A DNA stretch of 64,000 nucleotides from Arthrobacter sp. EPSL27 (GCF_001512305.1 NZ_LNUT01000004.1:127784-191783); one strand, 5' to 3'. Positions 16,288-24,543 are shown, numbered from the stretch's first letter. Notes: a model not told the origin generated them from the letters alone. A program made the numbers and translations.

Positions 16288-16890
16288 GTGGATTCAGGAC
16301 AGCTCATCGGGCTCATCATCGGCATTGTTGTAGTGATCGCGATCGTGGTGGTGGCCACCATGGTCAGCCGCAAGCGCAAGGTCGAGGCGGACCGCAATAA
16401 GGCAGTCGAAATGCGGGAACAGGCCAAAACCGAACAAATCGCCGCCAGGGAACGTGAGGCGCAGGCCGCCAGGGCGGAGGCCGACGCCAAGCAGGCCGAA
16501 GTGGAAGCCGAGCGGCTCCGCGAGGAAGCCGCCGCGCGTCAGCAGGAAGCGGAGAAGGTCCGCGCCAGTGCGCAGGAACAGCTGCGAAAGGCTGATGAGC
16601 TGGACCCCGACGTCGTCACCACCGAACGCGATGCGACGCACACCGGCACGGAGGAACTCCGCCGGGACCGCAGCGGCCGCACCCCGGCCACGGGCGAGCA
16701 GCCCGCCGCCACGCCCGGGAGCCAGATGCCGGGAACCCATGCGCCCGGAACTCATGTGCCGGAGACCCAGACGCCCGGAACCCAGACGCCCGGAACCCAG
16801 ACGCCCGGAACCCAGGTGCCGCCGGGGTCCGCGCCCCGGGAAACGGTGCACACCGATGAGCCCCGCGGCGACTATCCCCGCACCCTCTGA
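16288..16890 (+). CDS. Membrane-anchored coiled-coil protein with PGTQT repeats
   Basis: About 200 residues. A single transmembrane helix near the N-terminus (LIGLIIGIVVVIAIVVVATMV) is followed by a basic stretch and a long charged coiled coil (roughly residues 30-105, rich in Glu/Ala/Arg/Lys). A disordered C-terminus holds seven pentapeptide units of the type TPGTQ. GTG at 16288 has GGAGAAAAGG upstream; ATG at 16258 is an alternative. Layout resembles cell-envelope scaffold or protease-partner proteins, but I do not recognise a family. Confidence 0.65.
   Translation: MDSGQLIGLIIGIVVVIAIVVVATMVSRKRKVEADRNKAVEMREQAKTEQIAAREREAQAARAEADAKQAEVEAERLREEAAARQQEAEKVRASAQEQLRKADELDPDVVTTERDATHTGTEELRRDRSGRTPATGEQPAATPGSQMPGTHAPGTHVPETQTPGTQTPGTQTPGTQVPPGSAPRETVHTDEPRGDYPRTL
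16711..16815 (+). repeat. 15-bp tandem repeat, seven units, coding for TPGTQ
   Basis: The last three units (16771-16785, 16786-16800, 16801-16815) are identical copies of acgcccggaacccag. The four before them diverge at up to five positions. The array is in frame inside the coiled-coil gene. Confidence 0.9.
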
Positions 16891-16959
16891 GCGTGCACCC
16901 GCGCCGGCGGAATTCCGGCGCGCAGCCCCCGAACAGCGGCGGAGCAGGGCCGGAACGGG

Positions 16960-16965
16960 CATAGT
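16960..16965 (+). promoter_or_regulatory. Possible -10 box of leaderless exporter gene
   Basis: CATAGT lies six bases before the GTG at 16972. It departs from TANNNT at the first base, so support is weaker than for upp or sixA. Confidence 0.3.
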
Positions 16966-16971
16966 GGCAGG

Positions 16972-17913
16972 GTGAACCCTCGCCATTCCGCCCTGGCCCT
17001 GCTCGTCGCAGTGCTTTGGGGCGTCAACTTTGTCGCGATTGACCTCGGCCTGCACCCGCCCGGAGCGGAGATGCCGCCGCTGTTGTTCGTGGCGATGCGG
17101 TTCATCCTGGTGGTTGTCCCGTGCATCTTCTTCATCCGGAAGCCCGACGTCGGCTGGAAGGCCATCATCGGCGTCGGGCTGTTTATGAGCGCCGGACAGT
17201 TCGGGCTGCTGTACCTGGCCATGGCCCTGGGCATGCCGGCCGGCCTGGCATCGCTGGTGCTGCAGGCGCAGGTGCTGCTGACCGTGCTCCTGGCCGCCGG
17301 CTTCCTGGGTGAGCGTCCGAGCCGGCGGCAGTTCGCCGGGGTGGTGCTGGGCGTCGCCGGGCTCGCGGTGGTTGCCGTCGGGCGCAGCCTCGTGGCCCCT
17401 GTGCTGCCGCTTATGATCGTGCTGGCCGCCGCGCTGTCCTGGGCCGCCGGCAACATCGTTGCCCGCAAGGCGAAGGCGGCGTCGGGGCTGGGACTGGTGG
17501 TCTGGTCCGGGGCCGTGGTGCCGGTGCCGCTGCTGGGCCTGTCCCTGCTGGTCGACGGCCCGCCCGCGGTGGCGCAGGCCCTGGCCGGCGTCCAGCCCGT
17601 CACTTTGTTGAGCGCGCTCTACACGGCCATCTTCGGCTCCCTTGTGGGCTACGGAATCTGGAACCGGCTGCTGGGACTGTACCCGTCCTCCGCCGTCGTT
17701 CCGTTCACTCTGCTGGTGCCGGTGGTGGGGATGACCACGGCGTGGCTGGTCCTGGGCGAAGTGCCCACTCCCGCGGAAATCACCGGCGGCGCCCTGCTGC
17801 TCGCCGGGGTTGCCATCGCGGTGCTGCGGCCCTGGGATCCGCGGGCTCGGGCCGTCCGACGGCGGGACCGGCCGCCACGGGATCAGCGGCGGGTGCCTGT
17901 CCGGGCCGACTGA
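16972..17913 (+). CDS. EamA-family (DMT) metabolite exporter
   Basis: A 313-residue drug/metabolite-transporter protein with ten hydrophobic helices in two EamA repeats. The first repeat opens LALLVAVLWGVNFVAIDLGL with the typical WG.NF motif. The second contains LLSALYTAIFGSLVGYGIWNRLLGLYPSSAVVPFTLLVPV, very like E. coli EamA, the O-acetylserine/cysteine exporter. The product exported here is unproven. GTG at 16972. The 3' end overlaps the convergent gene by 31 bp. The C-terminal 25 residues are very basic. Confidence 0.85.
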   Translation: MNPRHSALALLVAVLWGVNFVAIDLGLHPPGAEMPPLLFVAMRFILVVVPCIFFIRKPDVGWKAIIGVGLFMSAGQFGLLYLAMALGMPAGLASLVLQAQVLLTVLLAAGFLGERPSRRQFAGVVLGVAGLAVVAVGRSLVAPVLPLMIVLAAALSWAAGNIVARKAKAASGLGLVVWSGAVVPVPLLGLSLLVDGPPAVAQALAGVQPVTLLSALYTAIFGSLVGYGIWNRLLGLYPSSAVVPFTLLVPVVGMTTAWLVLGEVPTPAEITGGALLLAGVAIAVLRPWDPRARAVRRRDRPPRDQRRVPVRAD

Positions 17914-18617
17914 GTAGTGGCGGGCCGGGGCCGTGCCGGCTGGGACCGTTCCGGCTGGGACCGTGCCGCGGTGCCGGCCGGTTTGGCGGTGCCCGCCTTG
18001 CTCGTCCCAGCCTTGGTGGTGGCTGGCTTGCCGCCGGCGGACCTGGCCGCGGGGCGTGCCGCCGTCCGGGGTGCGGCCGTCCGCGGCGCCGCCGTCCGGG
18101 GCACAGCAGCCCGGGATGCGGCGGGCCTGGGGGCAGCCGGCCTTCCGGTTCCCGGCCTGGACGCAGGCCGCCGGGCCCCCGTTGCCGGCTTGCGGCGCGG
18201 GGACGCGCCCGCGCCGCGGGGGCGCCTGCCCCTGGCCGGCAGGACGGTGCCGGCAACCAGCAGTAGCAGCGTGGCTGCGCCGAAGCCGGCGGCAAGATAG
18301 AAGAAGAGGTCCGGATGCTCGGAATCCACCGGGGCGGATATCGCGTCCGGATCGGCGTTGAAAGCCAGGCCCCACTGCCGAAGGAACGCGATGCCAAAGG
18401 CAATGAACAGGATGCTCCCGATTCCGCTGGCCGCCAGGGTCCGGTGCCGGCGCCGGATGACCACTTCCGAGACGCAGGCCACGTAGGCAGCCGCGCAGGC
18501 CGTCAGGAACCAGAGGAATACCGTCTCATGGAGTGTGATGCCGGTCAGGGCCAGGAGCGCCAATGCGGAGAGGAACGCACCGATGGCGATCTTTCCGCTG
18601 TTACCCATGTGGCCCAT
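17883..18617 (-). CDS. Small membrane protein with a long basic Ala/Pro tail
   Basis: About 244 residues. Four hydrophobic helices fill the first 125 residues (IAIGAFLSALALLALTGITL, TVFLWFLTACAAAYVACV, ILFIAFGIAFL, LFFYLAAGFGAATLLLLVAG). The remaining 115 residues form a cytoplasmic-style tail of Ala/Pro/Arg/Lys with short repeats (TAAPR, TSKAG) and no hydrophobic core. ATG at 18617 is chosen from three close Met codons because GGGGA lies about ten bases upstream. It is the last gene of the TetR/YhgE operon, 24 bases after tetR, and overlaps the exporter gene. The tail could bind nucleic acid or acidic polymers; no family is recognised. Confidence 0.68.
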   Translation of the reverse strand: MGHMGNSGKIAIGAFLSALALLALTGITLHETVFLWFLTACAAAYVACVSEVVIRRRHRTLAASGIGSILFIAFGIAFLRQWGLAFNADPDAISAPVDSEHPDLFFYLAAGFGAATLLLLVAGTVLPARGRRPRGAGASPRRKPATGARRPASRPGTGRPAAPRPAASRAAVPRTAAPRTAAPRTAARPAARSAGGKPATTKAGTSKAGTAKPAGTAARSQPERSQPARPRPATTQSARTGTRR

Positions 18618-18641
18618 GTGAATAATCATCCCCGATGGCGG

Positions 18642-19283
18642 CTACTTCACGATGTAGCCGCGCATGGACGCCATGATTGCGGCGACACTTTGCTGGCGGG
18701 TCCGCTCCGGGTGGTAGGTCTGCCGGTCCAGGCCCACCACGAAGCAGGCCCCGAAGACAGCCGTCTCCAGGCTGCCGCGGGATACGGCCTCATCCACCGG
18801 GTAGGCGGCGGCCACCGCATCGATCGCCGCGCCGATCACGGCCAGCAGCCGTCCGCGGAGCTCGGTGAAGGTGTCCTGCCACTCGCTGGGCGTCCGCCAG
18901 TTCTCGCTGACCCACAGCCGGGCAAAGGAGGGGTAATCGTCCATGAAGTCCATGGCCTGCCCGATCATCTCCTCCATGGCCGTGAGCGGGTCCGCCGATT
19001 CGTCCTTGACGCTCAGCAGCCGCGCCAGCAGGATGTCCACGCCGTGCCGCAGCAGCTGGGCGATCAGGTCCGACTTGCTGCCGAAGTTGTAGTACACCGT
19101 GCCTTTGGAGACGCCGGCGGCGGCGGCGATCTCGTCCACGGTCACGCCGGCCGCGCCGCGCTCTCCGATCAATTCCATGGACGCCTCGAACAGTTTCTGT
19201 TTGGTGGCGTTGGTGCGGCCGGGACGGAGTTTCTTCTCCGGATCCCCGGCGCCTGCCGGGCCGCCGCTGGGGCTGGTGGTCAT
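18642..19283 (-). CDS. TetR/AcrR-family repressor
   Basis: A 213-residue TetR regulator. The N-terminal helix-turn-helix is GAAGVTVDEIAAAAGVSKGTVYYNFGSKSDLI, with a ligand-binding helical domain behind. It overlaps the YhgE/Pip gene by four bases (translational coupling), so it is cotranscribed with the genes it presumably controls. The perfect palindrome at 22122-22137 ahead of the operon is its likely operator. The ligand is unknown. Confidence 0.9.
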   Translation of the reverse strand: MTTSPSGGPAGAGDPEKKLRPGRTNATKQKLFEASMELIGERGAAGVTVDEIAAAAGVSKGTVYYNFGSKSDLIAQLLRHGVDILLARLLSVKDESADPLTAMEEMIGQAMDFMDDYPSFARLWVSENWRTPSEWQDTFTELRGRLLAVIGAAIDAVAAAYPVDEAVSRGSLETAVFGACFVVGLDRQTYHPERTRQQSVAAIMASMRGYIVK

Positions 19284-21316
19284 ACGGCGATCTCCGGTTT
19301 CAGGGTCTTGAGGGTCCAGAACTTGTGCTTGCGGACGGCCAGCGTGGAAAGGGCCGCCCCCAGCAAGGTATACCCCATGAGCCCTGCAACCGTCGGCACA
19401 ATCAGCGAAAGGTCCGCGCCGTAGATCAGGTGCCGCATGCCGGAGACCACGTAGCCCATCGGCAGCACCTCATGGACAAAGTGCAGCGGCTGCGGGGTGG
19501 TCTGCCACGGGAAGGTTCCGCCGGAGGAGACCAGCTGCAGGACCAGCAGGATGAGCACCACGAACTTTCCGGGGGTTCCCAGCAGGGCCACGACGCCCTG
19601 GATGATGGCACTGAAGGCCATGGCGGCTGCCAGCATGAACAGCCACATCAGCACCGGGTGGGCGGGTTCCAGGCCGAGCCCCACATCCACCACGAGGGTC
19701 AGGAGGCTGGCCTGGACGACCGATACCGCGAGGAAGGGCAGCCAGCCGCCGACGGCGATCTTCCAGGCCGGGGCGTTGGACGCCAGCGCACGCTGCGTGA
19801 TGGGCCGCATGGCCTGGATCAGCATGAAGACGCCGATCCACAGGGCGAGGGTCAGGAAGAACGGTGCCAGGCCGGCGCCGTAGGACGCGGCTTTCGCCTG
19901 CGAGACGTCGCTGACGGCAACGGGGTCCGCGATCACCTTGGACAGGTTGTTCTTCTGCGCGTCATCCGGGTTGGGGATGTTCCCGGCGCCCGCCGCCAGG
20001 CCGGAGGCCAGCTCGGCAGCACCGTCCGAGGCCGTGCGCGCGCCGTCCTCCAGCTGGGCCGCGCCGCCGTCGAGCTGCCGGGCCCCCTCCGCGAGCCGGG
20101 CCGTACCGTCGACGGCGCTCTGCTCGCCCGCGGCCAGCGCGGCTGTGCCGGTGGAGAGCTGGTCTGCACCCGCCGAGGCCTTCGAAATGGCATCGGTCAG
20201 CGCCGGCGTCGCGCCCGCCAGCCGGGCAGCCCCGGCACTGACCGCGGCGGAGCCGTCGGCAAGCCGCTGGATCTGGGCTGCATCGGTCTGGAGTTTGGAC
20301 TTGGCGTCCGCCACGGGACTGGAGGCGGCAGTGGAATCGAAGTCGGCCAGGATCTTGCCGGCCTGGTCGGGGGTGATGACTCCGGCAGCGAGCAGACGGT
20401 TGTTGGATTGCACCACGCGGTCCCGGAGCCCCTGGTCAGCTGCGTTGAGTTGCCCGACGACGTCCTGGACTTTGGTGTTCAGCGCGGCGTTGCCCGCCGC
20501 GACCTGGGCGGCGCCGTCCGCAAGTTTCCTGGAGTCAGCCGGCAGCGTGGCCGTTTTGTCCTCCAGCTGCGCCAGGCCGGAGCTGAGCTGGCCGGCGCCG
20601 GCATTGAGCTGGTTGGCGCCGTCTCGCAGTTTCACCTGGCCGGCGGCAAGTTCTGCGGCTCCGCTGTTCAGCTGGCCCGTGCCGGAGTGCAGGCTGACGG
20701 CCCCGTCACGGAGCCTGGCGATGCCGTCCGAAAGTTTCCCGGCCCCGTCCGCGGCCTGGACGATCTGCGTGTGGATGGTGCCGAAGCCCGTCAGCAGCTG
20801 GTTCGCTGTCTCCTCGCCCACCTCCTTGGCCACCGTCGAGTGCACGGCGGTGGTCAGTTTGTCCACGATGTTGCTGAGGACGTAGTTGTTGGCATCGTTG
20901 GTGGTGACGTTCAGCATGGCCTGGTTCGCCGCGTCGAAACTGCCCGGGGACACCAGGTTGGCCGAGAAGTCCTGGGGGATCTTGAGCGCGAACGCGTACT
21001 TGCCGCTGCTGACGCCCTGGTCCGCCTCCTCGGAGGTGGCGACTTCCTGCCAGTTGAAGACATGCTCGTCCACGAGGCTGTCGGCCACCTTGGTTCCGGC
21101 CTCGAGCCTGCTCCCGTTGCTGGCGGTCGCGCCGGTGTCCTCCACCACCAGGGCGGCGTCGATCTGGTCGAGATTGCCGTACGGGTCCCAGTTGGCGTAG
21201 AGGTACACCGCGCCGTACAGCAGGGGCACCATGGTCAGGGCCAGGATGGTCAGCTTGGGCAGGAGCCCGCCGGTCATGCGCTTGAGCTCGGAGCGGGCCA
21301 GCCGCAGAACAGTCAC
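19280..21316 (-). CDS. YhgE/Pip-domain membrane protein
   Basis: A 678-residue protein of the YhgE/Pip family, related to phage-infection protein Pip and to type VII secretion EsaA. After one N-terminal helix (LPKLTILALTMVPLLYGAVYLYANWDPYG) comes a 480-residue extracytoplasmic region with many LxDGAxxLxxG-type heptads. These are amphipathic repeats expected to form a long stalk. Five or six C-terminal helices follow (FFLTLALWIGVFMLIQAM through VAGLMGYTLLGAAL). It overlaps both neighbours by four bases, so ABC-like protein, YhgE/Pip and TetR are coupled in translation. Family function is transport-like and poorly defined. Confidence 0.88.
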   Translation of the reverse strand: MTVLRLARSELKRMTGGLLPKLTILALTMVPLLYGAVYLYANWDPYGNLDQIDAALVVEDTGATASNGSRLEAGTKVADSLVDEHVFNWQEVATSEEADQGVSSGKYAFALKIPQDFSANLVSPGSFDAANQAMLNVTTNDANNYVLSNIVDKLTTAVHSTVAKEVGEETANQLLTGFGTIHTQIVQAADGAGKLSDGIARLRDGAVSLHSGTGQLNSGAAELAAGQVKLRDGANQLNAGAGQLSSGLAQLEDKTATLPADSRKLADGAAQVAAGNAALNTKVQDVVGQLNAADQGLRDRVVQSNNRLLAAGVITPDQAGKILADFDSTAASSPVADAKSKLQTDAAQIQRLADGSAAVSAGAARLAGATPALTDAISKASAGADQLSTGTAALAAGEQSAVDGTARLAEGARQLDGGAAQLEDGARTASDGAAELASGLAAGAGNIPNPDDAQKNNLSKVIADPVAVSDVSQAKAASYGAGLAPFFLTLALWIGVFMLIQAMRPITQRALASNAPAWKIAVGGWLPFLAVSVVQASLLTLVVDVGLGLEPAHPVLMWLFMLAAAMAFSAIIQGVVALLGTPGKFVVLILLVLQLVSSGGTFPWQTTPQPLHFVHEVLPMGYVVSGMRHLIYGADLSLIVPTVAGLMGYTLLGAALSTLAVRKHKFWTLKTLKPEIAV

Positions 21317-22080
21317 TTTGAGTCCTCGAATTCGAACAGGATGGGGGCAGTGTGCCGGTGGCTGGCGGCATGGTGCTCCGCCTCCGGTCCTGACGCGCCG
21401 TCAGGGCCGGCGGGGTCCGCCGGTTCCCCGTCAGGGGCCGCCGGCGCCGGGGCAACCTCTGCGGCGTCCCCGATTGTTGATGCCGGACCGGTCCAGCCGT
21501 CCGGCAGTGCCGCGACCGTGGCGACGACGGCGAGCGGCCGCCCGGCGTCGTACGCCAGTTCCTCCAGCCGGGGAAGCCAGTCCGCAGGATCCGCGCTGTG
21601 CCGGTCCGGCGAATCGACCACCAGCAAATCCGTCGCGGGGTTGGCCAGGGCAAGGGCGGTGAGTAGTTCGACGCGCCGCCGGGCCGGAACCTGGTCGATC
21701 CAGAGGGCGGAAATGTCCTCGAAGCGGTTCACCTTGAGCCAGGGTTTGCTCAGCAGGGCGCCACGGTAGCGGCGGGGGATAAGCGCGAGGTCCTCGGTGA
21801 CGAGGTCTTTGACGCTGAGGTGCTGTTCGGGCTCGTTGACGCCGGGGGAGTCCACCAGTGCGCTGGCAAGGCGCAGGCGCTTGATCCTGGAACTGCCGTC
21901 CCAGTCCAGCACGCCCGCAGAGGGCTTCATCCGGCCGCTGATAGTGAGGGCAAGGGCTGTTCGCTGGTCCTGGCCGTCGCCTTCGACCAGGAGCAGCTCG
22001 CCGGGACGTACCTGCAGCGAGGTGGGCGGGAGCAAGTCGTCCCGACGGCCCTTCACATGAAGCTGTTGTACGCGGAGCAA
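21313..22080 (-). CDS. Degenerate ABC-ATPase-like protein of the YhgE/Pip operon
   Basis: A 255-residue protein that follows the fold order of an ABC nucleotide-binding domain but lacks its key residues. The Walker A site reads VEGDGQDQRTALA, so two glycines and the lysine (now Arg40) are changed. The signature segment before Walker B is QVPARRRVELLTALALANP with no LSGGQ. Walker B is DLLVVDSPD (Asp156), without the catalytic Glu. The last 55 residues are a Gly/Ala/Pro-rich tail. TTG at 22080 is the start, with AAAGG eight bases upstream. It is the first gene of the operon. It probably cannot hydrolyse ATP normally. Confidence 0.72.
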   Translation of the reverse strand: MLRVQQLHVKGRRDDLLPPTSLQVRPGELLLVEGDGQDQRTALALTISGRMKPSAGVLDWDGSSRIKRLRLASALVDSPGVNEPEQHLSVKDLVTEDLALIPRRYRGALLSKPWLKVNRFEDISALWIDQVPARRRVELLTALALANPATDLLVVDSPDRHSADPADWLPRLEELAYDAGRPLAVVATVAALPDGWTGPASTIGDAAEVAPAPAAPDGEPADPAGPDGASGPEAEHHAASHRHTAPILFEFEDSK

Positions 22081-22084
22081 GGGA

Positions 22085-22116
22085 AGCCTTTCGAAGGAGA
22101 TGTCTCCTTCAAGGCT
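22085..22116 (-). promoter_or_regulatory. Hairpin in the 5' leader of the YhgE/Pip operon
   Basis: Arms agcctt/aaggct (22085-22090, 22111-22116) and gaaggaga/tctccttc (22093-22100, 22103-22110) form a 14-bp stem with a 2-nt bulge and a 2-nt loop. It lies within five bases of the TTG start and includes the ribosome-site region, so it could limit translation. Confidence 0.45.
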
Positions 22117-22121
22117 AACTA

Positions 22122-22137
22122 AACTGACCGGTCAGTT
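22122..22137. promoter_or_regulatory. Perfect 16-bp TetR-type operator palindrome
   Basis: AACTGACCGGTCAGTT is a perfect palindrome 42 bases before the operon start codon. Its form (ACTGACCGGTCAGT core) is typical of TetR-family operators, and a TetR gene lies in the operon it precedes. Confidence 0.75.
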
Positions 22138-22161
22138 CAAATAGAGCTGCACCTCAGCGAC

Positions 22162-23619
22162 TCAGAGTCCGTACTCCTCGAGCAGTTTCAGCCAGACCTC
22201 GCTGATGGTGGGGTAGGCGGGGACGGCGTGCCACAGCCGGTCAAGCGGCACTTCGCCCACCACCGCGATGGTGGCGGCGTGCAGCAGTTCGGCCACATCC
22301 GGGCCGGCGAATGTGGCGCCCAGCAGCACCTTGCGGTCCTCGTCCACCACCAGCTGTGCCCAGCCCTCGTACCGCTCGGCGTGCAGCGACGATCCGGCCA
22401 CCTGGATGGGCAGGTCGACGGAGGAGACGTTGTAGCCGTCCTGCTCCGCCTGCCGCACGGTCCGGCCCACACTCGCCAGTTCCGGGTCCGTGAACACCAC
22501 GTTGGGCACCGCGTGCTGGTTGGCGGTCTGGGCGTAGCGGCTCCACGGGGCCGCGGCGCCGCTGAGTTCGCCTTTGGCGCGGGCGGCAATGGCGTCGCCC
22601 GTGGCGCGTGCACCGTACTTGCCTTGATGGGTCAGCATGGCCTCCCCGGCCGCGTCGCCGGCGGCATAAAGCCAGGGGTCGACGTCGTTCCCTTCCCCTC
22701 CCGTCACCAGCCCGGTGGCGTCGGTGGTGAGCCGCAGTTCCGTGCCGTCCTCGGCGCCCAGGCCCACGCTCTCCAGCCCGGTTCCTTCCAAAGCCGGATG
22801 TCGGCCGGTGGTCACCAGGAGCCTGTCCGCCGTCACCTCTGCGCCGTCCTCCAGTTCGACGGTGTACGAGCCGTCGTCGTTTCCGCGGACACCCTTGGTT
22901 CCGGTGTGGAGGTGCAGGTCGACGCCGTCCGCGCGCAGCCCGGCTGCCACCAGGGCGGCGGCTTCCTCCGGAAAGGCGCCCAGCAGAGCGCCGCGCGCCA
23001 CGAGCGTCACCGAGGAGCCCAGCCGGCCGAAGGCCTGGGCGAGCTCGGTGCCCGCCACGCCGCCGCCCAGGACCACCAGGCTGTCCGGTACCTCACGCGC
23101 GGACGTCGCATCCCGTGTGGTCCAGTAGTCTACGTCGGACAGCCCGGCAACGGGCGGCACGGTGGGGGCGGAGCCGGTGGCCACCACCACGGCGTGCCGT
23201 GCGGTGAGCTGGTAGCTGTTGCCGTCGAGTCCCGCGACCTCGACTTTCCGGATGCCCGTGATCCAGCCGTGGCCGCGGATGAGCTCAATTCCGGCGTCGT
23301 CAACCCATTTAACCTGGCTGTCGTCCTGCCAGTTGGAGGTGAAGTAGTCGCGGCGCTTCAGGACGGCCGCCGCGTCCAGGGTCCGGGTGACGGCCTCTGC
23401 GGCGCCGGGGACTGTCTGGGCGCCGTGGAGGGCGGTGCCGGGGCGCAGCAGGGCCTTGGACGGCATGCAGGCCCAGTAGGAGCATTCGCCGCCCACCAGT
23501 TCCGCCTCGATGAGGACGGCGGTCAATCCGCCGCGCACTGCACGGTCCGCCACGTTCTCGCCCACGGCGCCCGCGCCGATAACAATGACATCGAATTCCC
23601 GTTCAACCTGTGCCGTCAT
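22162..23619 (-). CDS. FAD-dependent pyridine nucleotide-disulfide oxidoreductase (Lpd-like)
   Basis: A 485-residue two-dinucleotide-binding flavoprotein. The FAD motif DVIVIGAGAVGENVADRA is at the N-terminus. The redox-active pair is Cys-x4-Cys in GGECSYWACMPSK, a variant of the usual GGTCLNVGCIPSK. The NAD(P) domain motif is VVLGGGVAGTELAQAFGRLG, and the dimer interface carries the catalytic His in LWHAVPAYPTISEVWLKLLEEYG. It belongs to the mercuric reductase/lipoamide dehydrogenase superfamily, but there are no 2-oxo acid dehydrogenase genes nearby, so the disulfide or quinone substrate is unknown. ATG at 23619. Confidence 0.87.
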   Translation of the reverse strand: MTAQVEREFDVIVIGAGAVGENVADRAVRGGLTAVLIEAELVGGECSYWACMPSKALLRPGTALHGAQTVPGAAEAVTRTLDAAAVLKRRDYFTSNWQDDSQVKWVDDAGIELIRGHGWITGIRKVEVAGLDGNSYQLTARHAVVVATGSAPTVPPVAGLSDVDYWTTRDATSAREVPDSLVVLGGGVAGTELAQAFGRLGSSVTLVARGALLGAFPEEAAALVAAGLRADGVDLHLHTGTKGVRGNDDGSYTVELEDGAEVTADRLLVTTGRHPALEGTGLESVGLGAEDGTELRLTTDATGLVTGGEGNDVDPWLYAAGDAAGEAMLTHQGKYGARATGDAIAARAKGELSGAAAPWSRYAQTANQHAVPNVVFTDPELASVGRTVRQAEQDGYNVSSVDLPIQVAGSSLHAERYEGWAQLVVDEDRKVLLGATFAGPDVAELLHAATIAVVGEVPLDRLWHAVPAYPTISEVWLKLLEEYGL

Positions 23620-23693
23620 GGCAAAAGCCTACGCCCGGAGCTGCGCCCGGAACGCCGGCGGCGGCCCTTTGCAGGACGTGGGACCACCGCTAC

Positions 23694-23706
23694 TGTGAGG
23701 TTCACA
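23694..23706. promoter_or_regulatory. TGTGA-N3-TCACA inverted repeat before the GntR gene
   Basis: This 13-bp repeat overlaps a TACTGT -10-like box (23691-23696) and lies 20 bases before the GntR-family start. The 3-nt spacing rules out a standard CRP site; it could be the regulator's own operator. Confidence 0.35.
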
Positions 23707-23725
23707 CTTCGGGGGGAGGCAGGCG

Positions 23726-24529
23726 ATGGCGGCAGACAAGGTGACAGCGGGCGGCGCGGGCACCGGCGCCCCCGGTGCCGGCAGCGGCGCTGTGGCCTCC
23801 GCGAGGACGGTGCCGCCGCCCAGGTTCAGCGCGCAGTCCCGGCTGCGGGCCCTGCAGGCGGAGATCATGGACCTGATCCTGGACCGTGAGCTGGAGCCCG
23901 GCGACCCGCTTCCCACCGAGACGGAGCTCTCCGCGGTGCTGGGCGTCGGCCGCAACACGCTGCGGGAATCCCTCAAGGTCCTGCAGGCCCTCGGGGTGGT
24001 GGACATCCGCCACGGCTTCGGCATGTTTGTGGCCACGAACAATTTTGACGCGCTGGCCGACGGGCTAGTCTTCCGGGGCCGGCTGTCGCTGCGGCACCAC
24101 GGGCAGGAAGCCCTCCAGCTCGTGGATGCGCGCCAGGCGCTCGAGGCCGGGCTGATCGCCGGCGCCATGGACCGGATGACACCGGAGCAGCTCGCGGCCA
24201 TCGAGGCCTCCGTGCTCCGGGTGGAGTCCCTGGCCGGCGCCGGGGAAAGCACCGCAGAGGCCGACGCGGAATTCCACCGCCGGCTGTTCGAACCGCTCAA
24301 CAACCAGATGCTGGCAGGTCTCCTGGACGCCTTTTCAAAGGTGTACCGGCGGCTCGACCTGGAGCTGGGGGCGGTGACGGCCGACATTGCCGGCCCCGGG
24401 GAAACGGCAGTCCAGCACCGGGCGGTCTATGAAGCGGTGGCTGCGGGCGACAAGGAGCTCGCGGCCCGGCGGCTGGGCAGCCACTTTGACGGGATGCGAC
24501 GCCGGATTACGGGGTTCATGGGGGAGTAG
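23726..24529 (+). CDS. GntR/FadR-family transcriptional regulator
   Basis: A 267-residue regulator. The winged helix-turn-helix covers about residues 35-100 (LQAEIMDLILDRELEPGDPLPTETELSAVLGVGRNTLRESLKVLQALGVVDIRHGFGMFV). An all-helical FCD ligand domain follows, with the pattern DARQALEAGLI, EADAEFHRRLF and the late HRAVYEAVAAGDKELAARRLGSHF, whose Asp/His residues usually bind a metal and a carboxylate effector. ATG at 23726 follows GGGGGGAGGC. The divergent flavoprotein gene is a possible target. Confidence 0.9.
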   Translation: MAADKVTAGGAGTGAPGAGSGAVASARTVPPPRFSAQSRLRALQAEIMDLILDRELEPGDPLPTETELSAVLGVGRNTLRESLKVLQALGVVDIRHGFGMFVATNNFDALADGLVFRGRLSLRHHGQEALQLVDARQALEAGLIAGAMDRMTPEQLAAIEASVLRVESLAGAGESTAEADAEFHRRLFEPLNNQMLAGLLDAFSKVYRRLDLELGAVTADIAGPGETAVQHRAVYEAVAAGDKELAARRLGSHFDGMRRRITGFMGE

Positions 24530-24543
24530 GCCCGGGTTAAACA

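Noticed and set aside
19325..21769. An 814-codon antisense open frame opposite the YhgE/Pip gene
   Set aside because: Composition is typical of antisense GC-rich shadow sequence, and it runs across two coupled real genes.
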